Assembly: GCA_035528995.1 (NCBI GenBank)
Contig: DATKXO010000200.1
Coordinates: 1 to 53,965, forward strand
DNA from: DATKXO01 sp035528995
GTDB lineage: Bacteria; Planctomycetota; Phycisphaerae; UBA1845
Direction of reading: 5' to 3'
Length of the DNA stretch: 53,965 bases
A program made the translations under genes and the position numbers. This document shows, one piece after another, positions 18,411 to 26,201 of the stretch (position 1 is its first letter; every line of letters starts with the position of its first letter). Below the pieces are notes generated by a model. That model searched no databases. It worked only from the letters and a program-made list of their open reading frames with translations, and was not told where the DNA came from.

Positions 18411-19883
18411 TCAGTTCCCGGCGTCTCGGGCCTTCATGATCAACCTCGTTTTTCGGTCGTGCAACCCGCGCTCCAGACCGGCCGGATACCGGTGCGGGTT
18501 GACCAGCCGCCTGATGCCCGGATGCAGTCGGCCGAGCTGCTCGCGGGTGTGACGCCGGGCGTCCTCGACCGACGGCACGCGGTACACCACGTTGCCTCCG
18601 CGCAGGATCGGCACCAGCATATCGGTGAACGGCGTGTCGGACGGGATTCGCTTCCGCCGCGTGGCGTCGGCGGGATCGACGATGGTGCAGTCCGCCGCGA
18701 CACCGTTGAGTTCGTCGTACACCATGTCGGCCACAAACTGCTTGCCGTCGTGGAAGCGGCGAATCTGGAGCATGCCCGGCGTTGTGGTCTTCACCATCTG
18801 CTCGGAGAGCTTGATCTTGTGTTGCCAGTCCCGGCCGGGTTTGCGCAGGGCGGTGAGCTTGTACACGCCGCCGAGCGCGGGGTCGTCGTACGCGGTGACG
18901 AGCTTGGTGCCCACGCCCCAGACGTCGATCCGCGCACCCTGCTGGTGCAGGCTCGCGATGAGGTGCTCGTCCAGATCGCCGCTGGCGACGATCTTGGCGC
19001 CGTCGAAGCCTGCGGCATCCAGAATCCTACGGGCCTCGATGCTCAGATAGGCCAGGTCGCCGGAATCCAGCCGCACGCCGCCCAGTTCGTAGCCCCTTTC
19101 CCGCAGCCGCTTACCGGCTTCGACAGCCCGCCGGACGCCGTCCAACGTATCGTACGTGTCCACCAGAAAGACGCAGTTGTTCGGCATGGCCTCGGCGTAC
19201 GCCTCGAACGACTGCTCCTCGGTGTCGAAGGCCATCACCCAACTGTGGGCGTGCGTGCCTTTGACGGGGATGTCGAACAGCTTTCCGGCCAGAACGTTCG
19301 ACGTCGCCGCGCAGCCGCCGATGTAGGCCGCCCGGGCGACCGCCAGGGCGCCGTCGATACCCTGTGCCCGGCGCAGGCCGAACTCCAGCACCGGCTCGTC
19401 GCCGGCGGCCTGGCAAACGCGTGCCGCCTTGGTCGCGATCAGCGTCTGGAAGTTGACCACGTTGAGCAGCCAGGACTCCAGAAGCTGAGATTCGATGAGC
19501 GGGCCGCGGACGCGCACCAGCGGCTGCTGCGGGAAGACCAGGGCGCCTTCGGGGAGGGCGTCCACGTCGCAGGAGAGCTTCAGGTCGCCCAGGCAGTCCA
19601 GGAACGCGGTCTCGAACAGGGGTTTGTCGTCGGCGCCGCGCAGGCCGGTCAGGTAGGACAGGTCGGATTCCTCGAACGAAAAGTGATTCAGGAGGTCAAC
19701 GACGTACGCCAGACCGCAGGCCACGCAGTAGCCGCCGTTGAAGGGCAGGCTGCGGAAGAACAGATGGAAAACCGCTTCGTGGTCGGTCAGCCCCGACTTC
19801 CAATACCCGTGGGCCATGGTCAGCTCGTACAGGTCGGTGAGCAGAGCCAGCGGCGTACGATAGACGTGCGACGGCACACTCAT
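18411..19883 (-). CDS. pncB: Nicotinate phosphoribosyltransferase
   Basis: A 490-residue enzyme forming nicotinate mononucleotide from nicotinate and PRPP, using ATP. Family motifs are the N-terminal TDLYELTMAHGYWKSG, the FGLRRAQG box, GTHAHSWVMAF and the phosphate-binding region GVRLDSGDL followed by IVASGDLDE. The C-terminal extension carries LVNPHRYPAGLE. The length fits the long bacterial group. ATG 19883 has a GGAGGTGG ribosome site. A promoter with TTAGAC and TACACT spaced by 17 bases lies immediately upstream and overlaps the stop of the preceding gene, so pncB-pncA can be expressed as their own unit. Confidence 0.94.
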   Translation of the reverse strand: MSVPSHVYRTPLALLTDLYELTMAHGYWKSGLTDHEAVFHLFFRSLPFNGGYCVACGLAYVVDLLNHFSFEESDLSYLTGLRGADDKPLFETAFLDCLGDLKLSCDVDALPEGALVFPQQPLVRVRGPLIESQLLESWLLNVVNFQTLIATKAARVCQAAGDEPVLEFGLRRAQGIDGALAVARAAYIGGCAATSNVLAGKLFDIPVKGTHAHSWVMAFDTEEQSFEAYAEAMPNNCVFLVDTYDTLDGVRRAVEAGKRLRERGYELGGVRLDSGDLAYLSIEARRILDAAGFDGAKIVASGDLDEHLIASLHQQGARIDVWGVGTKLVTAYDDPALGGVYKLTALRKPGRDWQHKIKLSEQMVKTTTPGMLQIRRFHDGKQFVADMVYDELNGVAADCTIVDPADATRRKRIPSDTPFTDMLVPILRGGNVVYRVPSVEDARRHTREQLGRLHPGIRRLVNPHRYPAGLERGLHDRKTRLIMKARDAGN

Positions 19884-19905
19884 GAGCCACCTCCGATACG
19901 CGTAT

Positions 19906-19934
19906 AGTGTACGCGGTGGGCGGCGCAGGTCTAA
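19906..19934 (-). promoter_or_regulatory. Sigma-70-type promoter for pncB-pncA
   Basis: On the minus strand TTAGAC (19934-19929) and TACACT (19911-19906) are separated by exactly 17 bases and point toward pncB, whose ATG is 23 bases beyond the -10. The -35 overlaps the stop codon of the upstream PLP-enzyme gene. Confidence 0.55.
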
Positions 19935-21049
19935 CCGGCCGGTCTGCGCGTCATTCCGGAAGCCTCGACGAAGTACCGCCGCAGGCCTCTCGGCAGGCTG
20001 GTCGTTACGTTCTGAGCGGCCGGCGCCGCCGGTTGATACGTGTGCCAGAAGAGGTGCGTCCTGTCGTGTAGTCGGTGCTCGCGGATATATCTCATCGCGC
20101 CGTCGAGCGCCTTGGCCGTATAGGTCACGTCCAGCTCGATCCGCTCGGTGGCCCGCATTTCCTGAATCAGGCGGACAGCTCCCTCGGTTGGCCTGGCGTA
20201 GCCCTGGCCGAGCGCCGTGCCCACCACATGCAGCGCCGACTTGTCGATACGCACGTCCGGCACGCTCGAGTCGTGCCGCCGCATGAAGCGGAGCACCCGC
20301 CGAGCCACGCTTGCCCACCGGCCGGGCGTGCAGTACCAGCGGTGAAAGGCCACGACGCCGACCAGTCGGGTTTGCAATCCGGCCAGCCTGCAGCCGACGG
20401 CGAGCCCGGCGGCCGTCCCCAGACTGCCCAGGGCCACGTAGAGATAATCCGGCTCCGGCAGGTCGCCGGCGTCGATCTGCTGTTTGAGTTCCAGCGCCGC
20501 GTTCACGTGGCCCAGACACGACAGCGGCGACGTGCCGCCGGACGGAGCGTAGTACGGCGGGCATTCGTCGCGCCAATGCCGGCGCTTCAGGAACTGCAGG
20601 GCCAGCCTCGGCGCCAGCAGGGCGTAGCCGGTGGGAACGTACTCCGCGTCGGCCTCGATGCCCAGCAACAGGTTCGATCGTACGTACGGGGCCGCCGGTT
20701 GGTGGACCACGACTCCGACGGTGTTCATCCCCAGCCGCCGGGCATGCCAGGCCGTGCGGCAGACGTGGTGACTGCCGGTCACCCCGAAGGTGACGATCGT
20801 TCCGGCGCCGCGTTGACGGGCGTCGGCCAGCAGGAATTCCAGGCCCCGGATCTTGTTACCGCCGCAAGCCCGGTGGCTAAGGTCCTCGCGCTTGATGTAG
20901 AACGCACGCAGACCCTTGGCCCGTGCGAAGCGCTGTGCACTGATGACCGGTGTGGGCCACTCGCCGATGGGCAGCCAGGGCACGACCTCGCCGAGACGCG
21001 GGTACGCCTGGAACAGCGGCAGCCCGCGGCTGGCAGGCTCGCTCAACAT
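19931..21049 (-). CDS. PLP-dependent D-cysteine desulfhydrase/ACC deaminase-like enzyme
   Basis: A 372-residue fold-type II PLP enzyme. The cofactor lysine is in CGGNKIRGLEFLLADA, matching the GNK-x-R signature of D-cysteine desulfhydrase and ACC deaminase relatives. The usual Q-S-N-(H/Q) catalytic loop reads VTGSHHVCRTA here, so Asn is replaced by His and Gln by Gly. The glycine-rich phosphate loop is LGSLGTAAGLAVG. A 60-residue region after it (HRWYCTPGRWASVARRVLRFMRR) is unusual. The gene overlaps the end of the GMC oxidoreductase gene by 7 bases, which implies one transcript. Substrate is unclear; the altered loop argues against simple transfer of the D-cysteine desulfhydrase name. Confidence 0.8.
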   Translation of the reverse strand: MLSEPASRGLPLFQAYPRLGEVVPWLPIGEWPTPVISAQRFARAKGLRAFYIKREDLSHRACGGNKIRGLEFLLADARQRGAGTIVTFGVTGSHHVCRTAWHARRLGMNTVGVVVHQPAAPYVRSNLLLGIEADAEYVPTGYALLAPRLALQFLKRRHWRDECPPYYAPSGGTSPLSCLGHVNAALELKQQIDAGDLPEPDYLYVALGSLGTAAGLAVGCRLAGLQTRLVGVVAFHRWYCTPGRWASVARRVLRFMRRHDSSVPDVRIDKSALHVVGTALGQGYARPTEGAVRLIQEMRATERIELDVTYTAKALDGAMRYIREHRLHDRTHLFWHTYQPAAPAAQNVTTSLPRGLRRYFVEASGMTRRPAG

Positions 21050-22509
21050 CGCTCGATCAGATGCTCGATGATGCGCTCGGTCAAGGCCGCGATGGTCATC
21101 GAGGGCGGCACGCCGGTCGGCGTCGGCACCATGCTCCCGTCCGCGATGTAGAGGCCCGGATAGCCGAACACCTCGCCGCAGGGATCGGCGACGCCGGCCT
21201 CCGGCGACTCGGCCATCACCGCTCCGCCCAGCGGGTGCACCGTGATGGGCCAGCGCTTGAACACGGCCGCCGGCGGCAGGATCAGCTTTCCGCCCGCGGC
21301 GGCGCCCAGCTCCCGCAGGAGAGCGATCGTTCGGGCGTGGAAAGCCGCATCCCGGCCCGGATCGTGCCGATGGGCCATCGCTCCACGCCGCCCCAACACC
21401 AGCCGCCCCGGATTGTCGCGGTATCCCATGGTCCCGAACGACCAGGTACAACGTTTCGCCGGGCCCAGACGCATGCCGCCGAACCATCGGGCCGGATTGA
21501 GCAGCCCGGTAAAGCTGCCGATGTCGAACGGCACCAGGCCCGTCTCCATCAGGTACAGCCGGTCGCGCCGCCAAAGATCCATCCAGGCGGTGACCGGCGG
21601 GCCGGCGTCGGGCGCCAGGTCGATCTCGGGTCCGATCAGCAGCCCTCCGAAGTCGCCGTTGGTGAAGAAGCGTTGCCCCAGCGCCTGACTCAACCGCGGC
21701 AGCGTCCCGAGCAGATCGCGGCATCTCAACAGCAGTCGCGGAGTGTTCAGTGCTCCGGCCGCGACGATCACGCGCCGGGCGCTCAGCGACCCGTCGCACC
21801 ACTCGCCGTCTTGCAGTTGGCGAAAGTCCACCCGGTAACCGTCATCCCTCGGCGCGATCGCCAGCACCTCGTGAAGGGGGCGAATAACCGCGCCGCACGA
21901 TTCGGCCGCCGGGAGGTAGGTCTGAGCGAGCGTTCGCTTTCGCGACGCCCGACCGCCCCGCAGCCAGGTGGCCGCTTCGCGATACACGCCGTCGGTGATC
22001 GGGCGCTCATCGAGGGCCCCGGCGTCGGTCGGCCAATCCATCGACAGCGGCAGGCGCGTCACCTCGGTGCCGATCCGCCGCCCGATGGCCTCCAGCGCTC
22101 GGGTCCGCGACAAGCCCAGCGGGATCTGCGTCGGTGCGATCATCGCTTCGACGCGGTCGTAGTAGGGGGCCAGCCTCTCGTGGCTCCATCCGGACGGCCA
22201 ATGATCGTCGAAGATTTCGTGCGGCGCCCGGATGGTCACCGCGGTGTAGATGTTTGATCCGCCTCCGACGGCGCTGGCTGTCAGGGCGAGCAGTCCGCGG
22301 AGCCGGAGCAGTTCGAGCGGTCCCGGCCCCCGCTCGCCGTGGAACAGGGGGGCCTGGCCCGCGGCGATGTCCTCGTACACCTCCGGCGTCATCCGGCGCC
22401 CGCGTTCGAGGACGACCACGCGCATCCCGGCCTGGGCGGACCGCAGGGCGCAGACCGCCCCGCCGAAGCCTGACCCGATGACGATCAGATCGTAATCCGG
22501 TGCACCCAT
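21043..22509 (-). CDS. GMC-family FAD oxidoreductase (cholesterol-oxidase-like)
   Basis: A 488-residue flavoprotein. The N-terminal Rossmann motif LIVIGSGFGGAVCALRSAQAG binds FAD and the strand-2 acid is VVVLERG. A GGGSNIYTAV segment fits the GMC FAD loop. The C-terminal substrate region contains VHPLGGAVM, and the second FAD signature is YIADGSMVPTPTGVPPSMTIAALTER, close to bacterial cholesterol oxidase-like and glucose-methanol-choline enzymes. ATG 22509 is chosen because MGAPDYDLIVIGSG is the natural N-terminus and a TATAAC -10 lies 10 bases upstream. It heads a minus-strand cluster with the PLP enzyme and NAD-salvage genes. Substrate, probably an alcohol or sterol-like compound, is not predictable. 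Confidence 0.87.
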   Translation of the reverse strand: MGAPDYDLIVIGSGFGGAVCALRSAQAGMRVVVLERGRRMTPEVYEDIAAGQAPLFHGERGPGPLELLRLRGLLALTASAVGGGSNIYTAVTIRAPHEIFDDHWPSGWSHERLAPYYDRVEAMIAPTQIPLGLSRTRALEAIGRRIGTEVTRLPLSMDWPTDAGALDERPITDGVYREAATWLRGGRASRKRTLAQTYLPAAESCGAVIRPLHEVLAIAPRDDGYRVDFRQLQDGEWCDGSLSARRVIVAAGALNTPRLLLRCRDLLGTLPRLSQALGQRFFTNGDFGGLLIGPEIDLAPDAGPPVTAWMDLWRRDRLYLMETGLVPFDIGSFTGLLNPARWFGGMRLGPAKRCTWSFGTMGYRDNPGRLVLGRRGAMAHRHDPGRDAAFHARTIALLRELGAAAGGKLILPPAAVFKRWPITVHPLGGAVMAESPEAGVADPCGEVFGYPGLYIADGSMVPTPTGVPPSMTIAALTERIIEHLIERC

Positions 22510-22518
22510 GACAGACCT

Positions 22519-22547
22519 GTTATACTCGCTGCCCGGCCGCCGTTCGA
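22519..22547 (-). promoter_or_regulatory. Promoter of the GMC oxidoreductase gene, short leader
   Basis: On the minus strand TATAAC (22524-22519) is preceded by a weak -35, TCGAAC (22547-22542), at 17-base spacing. The expected transcript start is only about 3 bases before the ATG at 22509, which suggests a leaderless or nearly leaderless mRNA. Confidence 0.4.
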
Positions 22548-22580
22548 GCACGGACAGCCACCGGAGGATCACGCCGCAGC

Positions 22581-23669
22581 ATGGTGATCGACGTCCATTG
22601 TCATGTCGGCTTCAGTAGCCGACGGGTTGACCCGGCGATCCCGCGCTTCTCGTTCGAGCGGGCCGGCGCGGTCGGCACACCGGGTTATGATAGCTACTTC
22701 TCGCCGCGATTTCTGAGACGCCCGGGCTGGTTCTTCGTGCGCCGCTGGCTGGGCATCAGTCCGAAGCTGGACCTCGGCCCGGACCTTGACGCACAGATCG
22801 AGGCGGCCAACGAGCGGCACTGGGCCCTGGCCAGCGGTGTGGACCGCCTGGTGCTGCTGGCCTTCGACGAGTACCACGACGACGCCGGCCGCCCGATCGG
22901 CGCCGCCCGGCGCGGTCAGCGGTTCGGCAGCGACCTGTATGCCTCCAACAGCCTCGTCCGTGCGATCTGCGCGACGCGCCCGGACCGATTCCTGTTCGGT
23001 GCGTCGATCCATCCTTACCGCGTGCAGGACGGGCGCAACGCGTGCGAACTGCTGGGGGAGCTGGCCGCGGCCGGCGCCGTGTTGATCAAGTGGCTGCCCA
23101 TCCATCAGAACATCCGGGCCGACGACCCGCGCACCGTCGCGTTCCTGCGCCAGGCCGCCCGGCTCGGCCTGACCATGCTGATCCACTACGGCGGTGAGAT
23201 GTCGCTGTCGCGTCAGCACCTCGAGTTTCAGAGCCCGGTGCCGTTGCTGGATGTGCTTCGCCGGCTTCGCGCGGAGGGGGCCATGCCCACGGTCATCGTC
23301 GCCCACGTGGCTACGCCGTCGTTCATCTGGCAGGGTGCGGCCGGCCACCGGGCGCTGGTCGATGCCATGTTGGGCGAATTCGCCGATGCCCCGTTGTACG
23401 CGGACCTTTCGGGGATGGCCGGCTTCGGGCGCCGGTTCTGGCTGCGGCGATTGGCCCGGCGCAGGGAGCTGCACCACAAGCTCGTTTGGGGCAGCGACTA
23501 TCCCATCCCGGTGTTGCTGCGGTCGTTCCCGCGACTGGTCGATCGCCGGACGCGCCAGGAGATCGCGGGCTTGCCTTCCTGGATCGAGCAAAGCCGGCGT
23601 CTGGTCGAGGCGCTTGGCTTTGAAGAATGCGTTTTCACGCGGGCCGCCGAGATCCTCCGCGTCCGGTAG
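22581..23669 (+). CDS. Amidohydrolase-family (amidohydrolase_2) metal-dependent hydrolase
   Basis: A 362-residue TIM-barrel hydrolase. Metal and catalytic ligands are visible in order: the HxH of VIDVHCHVG at the N-terminus, a strand ending in Lys (AVLIKWLPIH), His in MLIHYGG, His in VIVAHVATP, and Asp in LVWGSDYPIP. That pattern matches the ACMSD-like amidohydrolase_2 group, which acts as decarboxylases or hydrolases on carboxylated or cyclic substrates. Basic Arg-rich segments (FWLRRLARRRELHHK) near the C-terminus are unusual. The gene is divergent from the GMC oxidoreductase across 71 bases, so the two may share control. The exact reaction is unknown. Confidence 0.8.
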   Translation: MVIDVHCHVGFSSRRVDPAIPRFSFERAGAVGTPGYDSYFSPRFLRRPGWFFVRRWLGISPKLDLGPDLDAQIEAANERHWALASGVDRLVLLAFDEYHDDAGRPIGAARRGQRFGSDLYASNSLVRAICATRPDRFLFGASIHPYRVQDGRNACELLGELAAAGAVLIKWLPIHQNIRADDPRTVAFLRQAARLGLTMLIHYGGEMSLSRQHLEFQSPVPLLDVLRRLRAEGAMPTVIVAHVATPSFIWQGAAGHRALVDAMLGEFADAPLYADLSGMAGFGRRFWLRRLARRRELHHKLVWGSDYPIPVLLRSFPRLVDRRTRQEIAGLPSWIEQSRRLVEALGFEECVFTRAAEILRVR

Positions 23670-23810
23670 CGCTACTCTGCCGCGAATCGCGGACGCCGGC
23701 GGCATCCACCCGAGCTTTTCCGGATTCAACCGACTCCCGTAACATGGGGCCGGACGATCGGGGCAGGATACACCCGAATCCTCGCCGCCCGCCGTCAGGA
23801 GCCGTGTCGA

Positions 23811-24278
23811 ATGTCGTCATTGCTGGCCGTCGATCTGGGGTTGAGAACCGGGTTGGCCCTCTATGGGCAGGACGGGCGGCTGGTGTGGTATCGGTCGCGG
23901 CACTTCGGCAGCGCGGCGCAGTTGCGGCAGCGAATGCACGGCCTGTTCGGCGAGCTGCCGGATCTGGTCTGTCTGGTGGTGGAGGGCGGCGGGCCGTTGG
24001 CCGACATCTGGGAGCGCGAGGCCCGGCGGCGGGACGTCGCCGTGCGCCGGATCAGCGCCGAGGACTGGCGGCAGGACTTGCTCTATCCGCGGGAACACCG
24101 CGACCGTCGCAAGGCCAAACACAGCGCGGACGACCTGGCGCGTCGGGTGATCGAATGGTCGGACGCGCCCCGGCCGACCTCGCTGCGGCACGATGCGGCC
24201 GAGGCGATCCTGATCGGCCTGTGGGGCGTGCTGGACCAGGGCTGGCTGGAGACGGTGCCGACCGAGGTCAGGCCTTAG
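23811..24278 (+). CDS. RNase-H-fold (RuvC-like) hypothetical protein
   Basis: A 155-residue protein whose start, LLAVDLGLRTGLALY, matches the first strand of an RNase H/RuvC fold with a catalytic-type Asp. A second acidic residue follows a hydrophobic strand in LVCLVVEGGGPLADIWE. The end, LRHDAAEAILIGLWG, matches the final helix with its Asp-Ala-x-Glu-Ala pattern as in RuvC-like resolvases. AGGA lies 10 bases before the ATG. It stands alone between an amidohydrolase and a convergent transporter gene. A nuclease role is possible, but it is much shorter than typical RuvC context would suggest and no partner genes are nearby. I know no precise name for it. Confidence 0.7.
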   Translation: MSSLLAVDLGLRTGLALYGQDGRLVWYRSRHFGSAAQLRQRMHGLFGELPDLVCLVVEGGGPLADIWEREARRRDVAVRRISAEDWRQDLLYPREHRDRRKAKHSADDLARRVIEWSDAPRPTSLRHDAAEAILIGLWGVLDQGWLETVPTEVRP

Positions 24279-24306
24279 CTCCCGTTCGCCCGGCCCGATT
24301 CCGGCG

Positions 24307-25527
24307 CTACGCGCTGTCGTCATTCTCGCTGCCACGCGACGGGTCGACGCGAATCACACCCCAGAACATCAACCCCGCCAAGGCCCAGCCGGCAACGAAT
24401 CCGGCGGCCATGTTCAATGCGATGCACACCCCGGCCGTGCCGACCATCACGAAGGAATCCCGGCGTGTCGTCTGGTCCCGGCAGACCAGGGCCAGCTCGA
24501 GGCCGCCGAACAGCAGCAGTGTGCCCAGCACGGACTGGGGATACTGTTGCAGCCAGATCAGCAACGATCCGCCGAACAGCACAGCCAGGGCCATCTTCGC
24601 GATCCCCAGCATCACCACGCTGCCGCCGGTGCGGGCACCGAAGCGGTACTGGGCCGCCAGCCCGCCCGAGCCGTGGCACATCGGCATCGCCCCCAGCGGG
24701 CACAGGATCAGGTTCATCAGGCCCACCGAGAGCGCGGTTCGGCGCGGACCGGCCGGACGTTTTGGGAACAGGTCCACCGAAAGCACGCACACGGCAATCA
24801 CCGAGTTCAACGTGGTCAACGGAATCTGCGGGATCGCCCCGCGGAGAATCCCCGTCCGCCAGTCGTCCCAGGCGGACAGATCGGGCAGTCTCCAGTTCAT
24901 GCCCAGCCGCGTCTGGGACAGCAGCGACGGTTCGGAGGCCAGCAGGGCGACCAGCCCGATCGCGAACACGACCAGCGCCGCCGGGAACCGCGCCGAGGAA
25001 TACAGCACCAGCACCAGGACCACGCAGATGATCCCCAGCCCGATGCTGTCCCACCCGATGAGCGCCTCCGTACCGACGGCCATGCCCACGCCCTTGGTCA
25101 GCAGCTTCAGGCCCAGGGCCAGTTGCAGCCCACGAACCACGCTTTTGGGTATCACGCGATTGAGCCAGTCGATCAGGCCGGTGACGGCCAGCAGCAGGAT
25201 CACCACTCCGGTGACGATGCCGGCCGCCAGGATTTGCGACTCGTTCAGCTCTTCGCTGATGGCGACGGCCGCGATCGCCTTCATGGGCTGCACCGGCATC
25301 GGGATGCCGAACGCAATGCCCGTGACGACGTTCATCAGCCCCGCACAGAACAGGGCCGGCCCGAACTGCAACCCGCAACGGTTGACCAGGCCGACCAGAA
25401 ACGGGATGAACACGCCCAGGTCGCCGAGCCCGCCGGCCAATTCCGAACGGTTGAATCGGAGCCTTGCTTGGGCCTGGTTTGATTCCGCGATGATTCGACC
25501 TCCACCAAACGCACACCTATCCGACAC
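24307..25527 (-). CDS. Molybdate/sulfate transporter, MOT1-like
   Basis: A roughly 400-residue membrane protein with about ten hydrophobic helices. The N-terminal ELAGGLGDLGVFIPFLVGL and the later MPVQPMKAIAAVAIS and PMCHGSGGLAAQYRFGARTGG segments match the MOT1-type molybdate transporters. moaC, for molybdenum cofactor synthesis, is divergent next door, which supports molybdate as substrate. The start is unclear: the nearest in-frame standard codon is GTG 25527 with no ribosome site, whereas a perfect GGAGG (25503-25499) is followed 7 bases later by an in-frame ATC codon at 25491. Use of an ATC start would give 394 residues. It ends convergently with the RNase-H-fold gene. Confidence 0.85.
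   Translation of the reverse strand: MSDRCAFGGGRIIAESNQAQARLRFNRSELAGGLGDLGVFIPFLVGLVNRCGLQFGPALFCAGLMNVVTGIAFGIPMPVQPMKAIAAVAISEELNESQILAAGIVTGVVILLLAVTGLIDWLNRVIPKSVVRGLQLALGLKLLTKGVGMAVGTEALIGWDSIGLGIICVVLVLVLYSSARFPAALVVFAIGLVALLASEPSLLSQTRLGMNWRLPDLSAWDDWRTGILRGAIPQIPLTTLNSVIAVCVLSVDLFPKRPAGPRRTALSVGLMNLILCPLGAMPMCHGSGGLAAQYRFGARTGGSVVMLGIAKMALAVLFGGSLLIWLQQYPQSVLGTLLLFGGLELALVCRDQTTRRDSFVMVGTAGVCIALNMAAGFVAGWALAGLMFWGVIRVDPSRGSENDDSA
25499..25503 (-). promoter_or_regulatory. GGAGG ribosome site facing a non-standard start
   Basis: This strong Shine-Dalgarno sequence lies 4 and 7 bases before two consecutive in-frame ATC codons of the molybdate transporter frame and has no ATG, GTG or TTG at a suitable distance in that frame. 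Either an ATC start is used or the site is fortuitous. Confidence 0.35.
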
Positions 25528-25624
25528 CGGCGCGCGGCGACAAGCGTACGGGCTTCCGGGCGGCATCGTCAACGCGTTGTGCTTGCGCCGGGCGGCCGTC
25601 ACTTTTCCCTCGACCTGACGCGGC

Positions 25625-25659
25625 TATACTGATGAGGCTTGCTGTTTGGCGGCTGGAGG
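25625..25659 (+). promoter_or_regulatory. moaC promoter -10 and ribosome site
   Basis: TATACT at 25625-25630 resembles a sigma-70 -10 element and is followed by GGAGG at 25655-25659, 7 bases before the moaC ATG. The -35 region is weak. Confidence 0.45.
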
Positions 25660-25666
25660 TGGCGGC

Positions 25667-26167
25667 ATGAATGGGCTTTCCCATCTCGATGATGAAGGTC
25701 GGGCCCGGATGGTGGACGTGGGTCAGAAGGCTGTCACCTCTCGCCGGGCGGTGGCCGAGGCGATCCTGGTGACCGGCAAGGAGGTCATGACCGCCGTGCG
25801 GCAGGGGCAGACCCCGAAGGGCAACGTCTACGAGACGGCCCGGCTGGCCGGGATCATGGCCGCCAAACGCACGGCCGCGCTCATCCCCCTGTGTCATCCC
25901 CTTTCATTGGATCACGTTTCGGTGGATTTCGAGCCGGGCGACGATCGGATTCGCGTGGTCGCCACGGCATCGACCCGGGCCTCGACCGGTGTGGAGATGG
26001 AGGCCCTGACCGCGGCGGCCGTCGCCGGCCTGACCCTGTACGACATGCTCAAGGCCCTGAGCCGTTCGATGGTTCTGCAGCAGGTGCGGTTGTTGGCCAA
26101 GTCGGGCGGCGCTGCGGGCGATTACCGTGCATCCGATTGCGCCGGCGGGCAGGACGCTGCCTCATGA
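25667..26167 (+). CDS. moaC: Cyclic pyranopterin monophosphate synthase MoaC
   Basis: A 166-residue MoaC, the enzyme that with MoaA turns GTP into cyclic pyranopterin monophosphate in molybdenum cofactor synthesis. It carries the family's MVDVGQKAVTSRRAVAEA, KGNVYETARLAGIMAAKRTAALIPLCHPL and STGVEMEALTAAAVAGLTLYDMLKA blocks, including the conserved Lys, the CHPL motif and Glu-Met-Glu. The ATG with GGAGG at 7 bases is preferred over the upstream in-frame ATG. The C-terminal 15 residues are a variable tail. A molybdate transporter gene is divergent from it. The gene is convergent with the nucleoside transporter. Confidence 0.95.
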   Translation: MNGLSHLDDEGRARMVDVGQKAVTSRRAVAEAILVTGKEVMTAVRQGQTPKGNVYETARLAGIMAAKRTAALIPLCHPLSLDHVSVDFEPGDDRIRVVATASTRASTGVEMEALTAAAVAGLTLYDMLKALSRSMVLQQVRLLAKSGGAAGDYRASDCAGGQDAAS

Positions 26168-26201
26168 CGTGATGGGACGCCGAGCGCGCCACGCGCCCGG
26201 T

